Of a stretch of DNA of 64,000 bases, positions 55,830 to 64,000 are shown in pieces. This DNA comes from Neocallimastix lanati (nom. inval.) (lineage: Eukaryota > Neocallimastigomycota > Neocallimastigomycetes > Neocallimastigales > Neocallimastigaceae). The position numbers were made by a program, and so were the translations under genes. The notes under the pieces are model-generated. The model saw only the letters and a list, made by a program, of their open reading frames with translations, did no database searches and was not told the DNA's origin. The stretch covers positions 215,001-279,000 of the forward strand of contig JACVTC010000005.1 of NCBI GenBank assembly GCA_016946835.1. Reading direction: 5' to 3'. The first letter of the stretch is position 1. Every line of letters starts with the position of its first letter.

Positions 55830-58800
55830 ATGGAAAATATAGAACTTTTAAATGATTTTGACAGTAATAACTATTCAGAAATAGATGATTATTTAAAACC
55901 AACTGATACAAATATCCAAAAGGATTTTGTTGAATCTATAACTAAATTATCTAATCTTATTTCAAATGGTCTTTTGTTTGTCAACTATGGTATTTATGAA
56001 AATATATCAAATAAAAATAAAAACAATAATGGTTCCACATATATAGTTCCAAAAGATTGTAAAATACTTTCTAACGTAGTTTCAAAAGGAATAAGAAAAG
56101 ATTCTCTTAAAAATTATAGGAAATCTATCAATGAATTCAATAGTAGTAGTAAATCTAATTCGAAATCTTCTAGTACAAATTCAATAAATATTATTGTTAC
56201 TGATACTGATAAGGTAAATGAATTGGTTGATGATGGTGATATATTTGTTAATGACCAAAGTATGATAAGGCTTCATTCAGACTTTAGTTTTGTCGATTCT
56301 AGTATGCTCTTTGACCAAAGTGCAATATTTGATTTACAAGGTGATAATGTCGGTAATCAATCAATGATCTTTATGGATACTAATGGTAGAAATATATTTA
56401 CTCATGAAGATCCATCCAATCGTAATCTATTAAATATCAATGGGTTAACAGAAAATGCTGAAGGAAATAATAGTACTTTAGTTAATTTAACAGATGTTGA
56501 TAATAATTATCTTTCAACATCAGATAATGAAAGTAATAATTCTACAGCCTATTGGACAGATGATCGTATTCCTGGACCAGTTAATGATCCAGAGGAATAT
56601 AGTGGAGATGAAGGGGATGATCAACTAATGGATGAATTTAACCAAGCTTTCGCTAAAAAGAAGTATGCAAGTTTGGATTCTCAAGATTTGAAAAATCTTG
56701 TTTATCCTCGTCCAAACTCAAGACAAAAGAACATACGTAATACTTATCCTCCTACTTCAACGATTCAAGTTAATCAATACCAAGTCTTTCCTGAACCATG
56801 GAATGAGTATGATGATATTAATTTAGCAAAGGCTACTATTATGAAACAAAATTATAAAAATGGTTTCCCACATAAAAAATTATATCCAGTGGCCGAAACT
56901 CCTAATGATGAAATTAATACTAATTCTTCACCTTATTCCAAAGGTTATGTAAATATTTATAAAAATAATAAATCTAATGATTCCATGAATTCTTCGTTCT
57001 CATTCATTAAAGACGAACTCTCAATAACCAAAGATATTGTAAATAAAAATATTAAAAAGTTTAATTCAATGGGATTAGAAAATGAAAATGATGTTTCTTT
57101 TCAGAGGGGACAATCTTCTAATTTCTCATTTTCCAATATATCATTTACCTCTTCCACTAATATCACTCCAGATTCCACTCCAAAGCTTGTTCCTACATCA
57201 GTTTCATTACCATCTAATTCTGAATTCGCATTTTCAAATCTTAATAGAACAAACGCATCTTCTCCACAACCTTCTCTCCCAAAAACTGTAAATAATTTTG
57301 CTGCTATTCAATCTAAATTTAACCAACCATTAATGGAAGATAATGAACAATTCAACACCTCTGCTCAATCAAATCATGTATGGAAATATAAGACCAAACA
57401 ACAATCATTGTCTTCACAAGAAATGAATGACCTTGTTGAAGATGTAATGGATAATCATTTATCTTCACAAGCTATGAATGATTTCTCTTCCAGTGTTAAT
57501 ACTACTATTATTAAAGAAAGCGATGGTGAAGATGGATTAAATGAAAGTATTGGTACTGTTAAAAATCTTATTACTGGTATTGAAAGTAATATTAAGATGG
57601 AAAATGAAATTCAAAATTCAGAGATACCAACTGAATCAGTTATTTCAATGGAAACAGAAATTAATGGAATTAAGAAAGAAGGTGAAAGTGAAGACAAAGA
57701 ATTAATACAATTCCTTTCAAACGAAGAAACAGAGGAAGAGCAACCATTAGAATTCCTTTCTGATCATGAAGAAGTAAAAGAACAACAGTTAGAATTCCTT
57801 TCTGATTATGATGAAGGAGAAGAAGAACCAATAGAATTTATTCAAGATAATGAAGAAATTGAGGGTGAAGGTGATCAACGTAAATTAACCGAAACAATAA
57901 TTAATGATAATATTATTGATGATGATTTAGAAGGTCATATTGTAATTGAAGAGGAAGATTCAATTGTTGTTAATGCCATAGAAGAAGCTTTAGAAAATAA
58001 GAGTTTTGTTATTCAAGAACATGTCTTTATGGATGAACCATTTACTAATGATTTAACTTATTCTTGCGATGGTCATTCTGCTTTCCATGATGCTATGAAA
58101 TTCCTTGAGGATGGTTCCTCTACTTTAGAAACTATTCAAGAGGAAGATGAAGAAGAAATTGAAGAGAACTTTGTTGAGAAAGAAGAATGCGAAGTCATCA
58201 ATACTGGCGATAATCATAATAATGAAGAGAAAATATTCAAAATGATTGAAAGCAACATTACTGAACCAGAAGAAGTAGTTGAAAATAATAAAGTTAATTC
58301 ACATGAAATTGATACAAAAGTTTCAGAACATGAAAATAAAATTCCAAGTAATATAAAGGTAGAACCAATTGAAAATGAATCGGAGGAAGTTATTGATTCA
58401 GATCTTAAGGCTATTGCTAAGGAACTTGAAGAAATGATGGAAGAATCTCATACAAATAATAAAAATATTGAAAAATCAGTAAAGAAAGTTAAAAAGATAA
58501 ATAGAACACCATTAAGATCAATTAAGAAAGAAACTTCTAAAAAGACTGTAGTAAAAAATCCATTAAGCAATAAAAAGACTTCTACCTCTAAGGAAACTAT
58601 TCAACCCAAAAGAGTTATTAAGAAGACTTCAAAGCCATTAGTTTTACCAACTAGAAATTTAATTCCATCCGTAAAGATTGACAAGAATGCTGGTAATTGT
58701 GTTAAGGCTTTTACTTCAGCTAGCTTAAAGCAAAATGTAATTAATACTCGTCCAGTTGAGCATGAAGTAGCTTTATCATTTACTGAATTTAATAAAAATG

Positions 58801-60031
58801 TTAATTCAAAGCCAAAGACAAAATCAATTATAAAATCTAAAGTTAGATCTGTAGCTAAACCAATTTCAAAATCAACAGTAAAGTCTATTACTAAACCAGT
58901 TATTACAAAGACAACATCAAAGTTATCCAATAAAACCTCTGGTCCAAAAGTAAAACCTTTGACTAGATCAAAAAACGTCCGTATGGATACTAAACAACCT
59001 AAAACAACCATTCAATCAAAGACAAAATCAGCCAATAGAAAGGGTAATTATTATATATAAAAACAATGATAATAAATAATAAATAATAAATAATAAATAA
59101 TAAATAATAAATAATAAATAATAAATAATAAATAATAAATAATAAATAATAAATAATAAATAATAAATAATAAATAATAAATAATAAATAATAAATAATA
59201 AATAATAAATAATAAATAATAAATAATAAATAATAAATAATAATAATTAAATATTAGTAATTAATAATTAATGAATTCTAATTAATGAATTTTCATCATA
59301 TTATATAGTTGCTGCTGAAGAAAAGAAAGTAAATACTTATAGAAAAAGAACTATAAGTCGTAATAATAATACCATCAATGAAGAATATCATCATATTACC
59401 TATTTCCCAAAGGTTAAAAGAAAGTCCATCACTCAATATCCATCCGATATTCGTTCAAAGGAAAAAGTAAATATAAATTAAAATAATTAATAATAATATG
59501 TATAAAAATAAAAAAAAAAAAAAAAAAGATAAATAATGTTAATATGCATTTATCTATGTAAAATTTTTTTAACTCTAGCTTTATTATCAATGGGTTAAGG
59601 ACTTATTACCTGAATATTCTCATAAATTTGCAAAATATGAACTAGTCGAAACTATGTCTAGAAGTTATCTTTTTGAAGCAATCATTAGAGTAAGTTTATT
59701 TTTATATTTATTTTTTTTAAATATAATTAAGAAACCAAAAGTTAATAAATAAATTATTAATTTTATTAAAATAAAAATAAATTATTTATATATATATTTA
59801 TTAAAGAAATTATCTCCTGAATATAGTAGTAGTGATTATAATCCAAGAAGAAATGTATTTAGATCATTGTTACCACTAGATAATATTAATAAATTTAATG
59901 AAGTATTAGATTATATGCAAAATCATATGAAGATTACCATTGTTATTACTTCATATGATCTTCATTTTGGAAATTTATCTTCTATTTTTATTATTATTAA
60001 GCAGTTACAAAGATATGAAGCTAATCATTAA
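55830..60031 (+). CDS. Large disordered acidic/basic protein, four exons (1,235 aa), unknown function
   Basis: Exons: 55830-59043, 59309-59466, 59579-59689, 59807-60031 (phases 1, 0, 0), all with GTAANT/AG borders and in frame. I start at the Met of MENIELLNDFDSNNYSEIDD; an in-frame ATG 51 nt upstream gives a KIYIIKYLLFIK lead that looks like untranslated DNA. Residues ~1-620 are Asn/Ser-rich and low-complexity. Residues ~624-685 hold four acidic repeats of about 15 residues (QFLSNEE, LEFLSDHEE, LEFLSDYDE, IEFIQDNEE). Residues ~880-1071 are Lys/Ser/Thr-rich (KSIIKSKVRSVAKPISKST), resembling a nucleic-acid or microtubule-binding basic tail. The last three exons encode a more ordered end (YYQWVKDLLPEYSHKFAKYE). 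No signal peptide or TM. A nuclear or cytoskeletal role is only a guess. No A-run leader precedes it. Confidence 0.82.
59064..59242. repeat. (TAAATAA)n heptamer array in intron 1 of the four-exon gene
   Basis: About 180 bp of the heptamer that is the reverse complement of the arrays at 42,125-42,800 and 47,660-48,222. It begins about 20 bp after the 5' splice site. Confidence 0.9.
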
Positions 60032-60530
60032 ATTTTTTATTAAATATCAAGACAAGACCGTTTTAATTTCTTTTTTTATATTATATATAGTTAATAAATT
60101 TTTAAATATGACAGAGAAGAAAAAATTTTTTTTTTTAATAAATTAAAAAAAATTTTATAAATTTTAATTAAAAAATATATATATATATAAAGAAAAAAAC
60201 TTTTAGTTATAAATTGTAGTAAATTTCATTATTACATACTTTATAAATATATATGTATACTTAATAGTAGTTTTTATTATTATATATATATAAGTTTGAC
60301 TTAAAATTCAATATATAAATAGTAAAATAACCTTATATATGATATAACAAATTATCACAAATTAACAATTAAATGATTAAACTCAAAAAAAAAAAAAAAA
60401 AAAAAAAAAAAAACATAGAAAATAAAAGAAGTTAAAAACAAAACGAAAACAAAATATAAATAAAAAAAAAAAAAAGAAAAAAACAAAAAACAAAAAACAA
60501 AAACAAAAATAAACAATAAAAAAAAAATAA

Positions 60531-60590
<60 letters not shown>

Positions 60591-60926
60591 CAATGAACAA
60601 ACGAAATCTCAACAACATAAAAGAAAAATAATTAGTAATTAAGATATAGATTTTATTCAATAAATAATTTTATATTAATTATTATTTATCATAAATACTA
60701 ATATTTTTTTTATACATATTTTAAAAGTGTATATAATTTATAAATATACCTTTTTTTTTTTTTTTATATAAAAATTAATAAAGAATAAATAAGTAAATAA
60801 AAAAATATATTATATTAAATAATTAATCAAATTTCAAAATACTATAAGTTAAATAAATGAAGTCATAAAAATAATTTATAAAATATGATAATTTGATATA
60901 GTGTAAAATATAATATAGATAAAAAG

Positions 60927-60958
<32 letters not shown>

Positions 60959-61684
60959 GAAATAAAAATAATTTTAATAAATATATATATATATATAAAA
61001 ATAGAAATTAAAATAAAAACTCATTATAGTGGTTGTATTTATACTGAATATATGTATATACATATTTTTTTTATATAATGAATAAAAAGAATTGATTTTT
61101 TATATATATAAATTTTTAGAAAATAAAAAGACATAATAAATCAAAATAAGTCATCATATTAATTTATTAATTTATAATAATAAAAAAGAAAAAACAAAGA
61201 ACAAAAACAAAAACTTAAAAAAAAAAATATACATATATATATACATTTTTTTTATTAAGGTTTAATGTGTTAGCCTATTTATTTACGTATTTTATTTTTT
61301 CTTTTTATATACATATATATTATGTGATTTTTTTTTTTTTTTTTATTGTAATCATATATATTTTTATAAATACTCCTTAAAGACATGTCTTTAACAAAAC
61401 ATAACTATATTATTAAATAGTTTTTAAACATAGGAAATGGAAATATTGTATTATGTATTTTTAAATAAAATAATGAATTTATTCAATTTTTTTTTTTCTT
61501 TTTTTTATTTTTATTTTTTTTTTTTTTAGAAAAAAAAGATCGTTTTCTTTATTTTTCTACTATTACTCATTTTAAAAAAAAAAAAAAAAATGATAATAAT
61601 AAAATAAAATAAAATAAAATAAAATAAAATAAAATAAAATAAAATAAAATAAAATAAAATAAAAAATCAATTAGCTTTAAGGAT

Positions 61685-61734
<50 letters not shown>

Positions 61735-61736
61735 TT
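60032..61736. other. Spacer with homopolymers and (AAAAT)n
   Basis: No gene seen. There is an A-run of ~35 nt at 60,555-60,589, an AAAAT pentamer tract at 61,598-61,665, and a ~46-T run at 61,686-61,731. The F/Y-rich minus-strand reading at 60,355-60,660 is homopolymer-driven. Confidence 0.6.
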
Positions 61737-62655
61737 ATCATCAATTTGGACTTAACAATTGTCAAGAGCTTCACTGATAAAAAACAAATATAAGGCAAAG
61801 AAGAAATTCTAATTTAGATTAAAATGATAAAAATGAAAATCTTTATCCTTAATGAAATTTATTATTGACGGAATAGAAAAGAGTTATAGATATTGATCCT
61901 TTCGTCTTGAACTTCACTGATAAACCCCAATGATGTGGACTGTTTTTCCAGGTCCATGGAGGGTTGATGGAAAAGGATTAACCTATATCAGGTGTACTAA
62001 TTACAGCTTTCTGTGATTCTGATGATAATCGATGGTTATCCTTTCTAAAGTGGCTTCTAGTACGAAGAGTGAAAACTGGAATATTGGAAGACTGTAGAAA
62101 GTGAACCTGATGTTTTATATTGTTTTAAACTGGATATGTAGTAACATTGGAATTGTATAATTATTAATATCATGTAGTTTCTACATATTATCATTGTAAT
62201 GAATCTATTGTATTTTTTACTTTAGCATTATTTTGTATATGTATTTTTCTATAGTATTATTTATACTTTCATGTAGCTATTGTAAAATGGAAATGTAGGA
62301 GATTGATTCACTCCAAAGCTTGTGTTTAAGACATTATTTAACGGATGGGAATCTTTTTATAGTTTTTCACAACTATTATTTCATTAACATTTAAATTTTA
62401 TATTATATATGATTATTTTACAGAAATTTTTACATAAAACAGGAATTTATAATTGAAAATTATTAATTAAAAACTAGTCAACACAAAAAGAAAGAAAAAC
62501 AAACAAGTTTTAGCAAACAATATACACGAAAGAGAAGACAACAGCAATAAATTTTTATTTTTTTTTAATTTTTTAATTTTTTACTAATTTTATTTTTTTT
62601 TATTTTTATATTACACTTACTTTTTATTAATATAGATAAGTTTTTTTATTTTATT
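61737..62655 (+). other. Non-coding, lower-AT region upstream of the LINE ORF (possible 5'UTR)
   Basis: About 600 bp (61,737-62,340) has mixed composition and no long open frame, in contrast to the spacer before it. CTTCACTGATAAA occurs twice (about 61,769 and 61,910). TTTTCCA...TGGAAAA (61,944-61,974) can form a 7-bp stem. Its abrupt start after a T-run and its position before the LINE ORF make a LINE 5'UTR or decayed ORF1 plausible. I could not confirm it. Confidence 0.4.
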
Positions 62656-64000
62656 ATGTCAACTATACGAAGAGGTCTGCGACTTTATGGTCCTGACCAT
62701 GATAAATTTGTTTTAATTTTCATTCATGATCTTGAATCTTGGACTGAAAGTAGACTATGGGAATTTTTAAGCAAAAAGATATCAAATTGTAATGAAGTTG
62801 TTCATGGAATCGTTAAAAAACACTATATTAATATGGAAAACTACTTCATCCTAAGAGTTAACTATAATAATTATACGGATTATTTGAAGGTTATTTATTT
62901 GATTACTAAGCACTTACCTGTTAAAAGAATAAAATGGAAGATTACTGGATACGCACATTTAGCAATGTTAATCATAATAGAACCAGGTATTATTCTGAAC
63001 CCTCAATCCCCATCTCTGAAAGCCTCCTGTATGCTAACCCTTTCTCGAATACTAAATATTTCAACCTCTGTATTAGCTGGAACATAAATGGTTGGAATTC
63101 TGAAAAACGTGACCGACTTACCAATTTTAATTCAATCTTTAATCCTATTTGTATTTGTCTTCAAGAAGTCGGTAATAGTTCATTCCTTAACTCTTTTTCT
63201 AACTCATATCCATTCCTTAATCATTATAGAACAGTACTGAGACGTGCGGACAAAAAAATCCCTGGTATGAGGGGCCTTTATATAGGTGTGCACTCCTCCT
63301 GCCAATTCACTAATGATGATTTTGAATATAGATATATACTCTCAGTAAATATATTCTCTTTTTGGGGTGTCAGATGTTCTTTAGGGAACATTTACATCCC
63401 TAGCAAAAAACACAAAGACTCTAGAGAAAAAGCGGAAACTGATTTTGCTAATTGGCTCAAGAACCATCAGAATAACCCTTCGGCTATTGTTGGTGATTTC
63501 AACATGACTAAGCAACAACTCAAAGATCTTATTCTTAGAATTTCCCCTCAATGGTTTGTTATGGATATGGTTGGTCATCAATTTACTTGGTCTAATGGTG
63601 GAAAGAATTCTTGTATTGATTTTATAGTAGTGAACGATAAATTAAGAAATTATCTGAATATTGCTTCTGTATGCTACTCTTTTAATGACATCTCTGACCA
63701 TTTACCACTTATTCTTTCTTGTAAAAAAATATCTCCTGATGGTTTTGTTACTCCCCCTCGGGATAAACAAATTAAGTGGTCTAATCGTATGTTAAAAGTA
63801 ATCTAGTATCAGAAAATTGCCCAACATACTGCCCTTGTTGTGGTGAGAGTAACAGCATACCTAGTTTTACACACTGGATACTTTTATGTCCTAAATTTGA
63901 AGAATTTAGGCAACATTTCATTCCCTTTGTTGATGAAATTTTTATTAATTTTTCTCTAATTGTTCATGAGAAATCATTGAACATTCATGATGATAAAGAG
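62656..64000 (+). mobile_element. LINE copy 4: N-terminal domain and AP-endonuclease fused to C-terminal zinc knuckle, RT missing
   Basis: 62,656-62,931 encodes an N-terminal domain (KFVLIFIHDLESWTESRLWE, then YFILRVNY) with a beta-alpha-beta pattern. A one-base shift near 62,930 leads to an EEP-type endonuclease (62,934-63,806): CISWNINGWN, ICLQEVG, YIPSKKHKDSREKAE, IVGDFNM, GHQFTWSNGG, CIDFIVVND and SDHLPLIL, with all expected catalytic boxes. It ends at TAG after about 25 further residues. Directly after, another frame reads VSENCPTYCPCCGESNSIPS and THWILLCPKFEEFRQHF, the LINE C-terminal cysteine/histidine knuckle, equivalent to VSDNCP...CCG at 33,265 in copy 3. The whole RT domain is therefore deleted. 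The element runs off the window. Confidence 0.88.

Noticed and set aside
58601-59011. 136-codon minus-strand ORF
   Set aside because: Shadow of the Lys-rich tail of the four-exon gene on the plus strand.
61686-61731. 46-T run read as the poly(A) tail of a minus-strand retroposon
   Set aside because: The adjacent sequence does not match any retroelement 3' end here and such runs are common throughout the window.
62006-62045. CTGATGA followed by a GATAA/TTATC stem, resembling a hammerhead ribozyme core
   Set aside because: The conserved GAAA after stem II and the other stems are not present.

Overview
This is extremely AT-rich eukaryotic DNA. It has short introns with GTAAGT/TAG borders, huge A/T homopolymers, low-complexity spacers and decayed LINE and Ty1/copia elements. 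Together with a Firmicutes-like PP-loop gene and ankyrin and LRR paralogue families, this points to an anaerobic gut fungus (Neocallimastigomycota). The taxonomic call is inference. The sequence proves only an AT-rich, intron-bearing genome.

Layout. 1-18.8 kb is a tandem array of leucine-rich-repeat (LRR) membrane-protein genes. Gene A (11 exons) and gene C (15 exons) are intact. Unit B between them is a deletion pseudogene. An orphan leader follows C, and the window begins in the 3' flank of a further unit. Nearly every LRR exon is 66 nt with phase-2 introns, so each exon is one 22-residue repeat that can be gained or lost in frame. Gene C carries fresh copies of a two-exon block. LINE 3' ends and a solo LTR sit in the unit leaders and help order events. 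18.8-24.2 kb is a graveyard: an unassigned low-AT segment, a 75-bp minisatellite, an AIG1-type GTPase pseudogene, a decayed copia pol and a nested solo LTR. 24.2-29.8 kb is spacer.

29.8-30.5 kb holds a single-exon secreted protein. 31.7-34.2 kb is a 5'-truncated LINE with poly(A) and a 14-bp target-site duplication. 35.9-37.1 kb (minus) encodes a TtcA-type tRNA thiolation enzyme that looks bacterial in origin. 38.7-45.8 kb (minus) holds two near-identical tail-anchored ankyrin proteins in a tandem segmental duplication bounded by heptanucleotide arrays. A coding fragment at 48.4 kb sits in the remnant of a third unit. 50.4-51.6 kb holds a decayed secreted chitin-binding (CBM18-like) gene and an orphan exon. 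55.8-60.0 kb is a four-exon gene for a large acidic-then-basic, mostly disordered protein. The window closes with a LINE that has the endonuclease and the C-terminal zinc-knuckle motif but no reverse transcriptase between them.

No tRNA, rRNA, CRISPR array or bacterial operon was seen. Most of the remaining sequence is microsatellite or homopolymer spacer. Exon borders were deduced by hand from splice consensus and paralogue comparison, with no transcript data.
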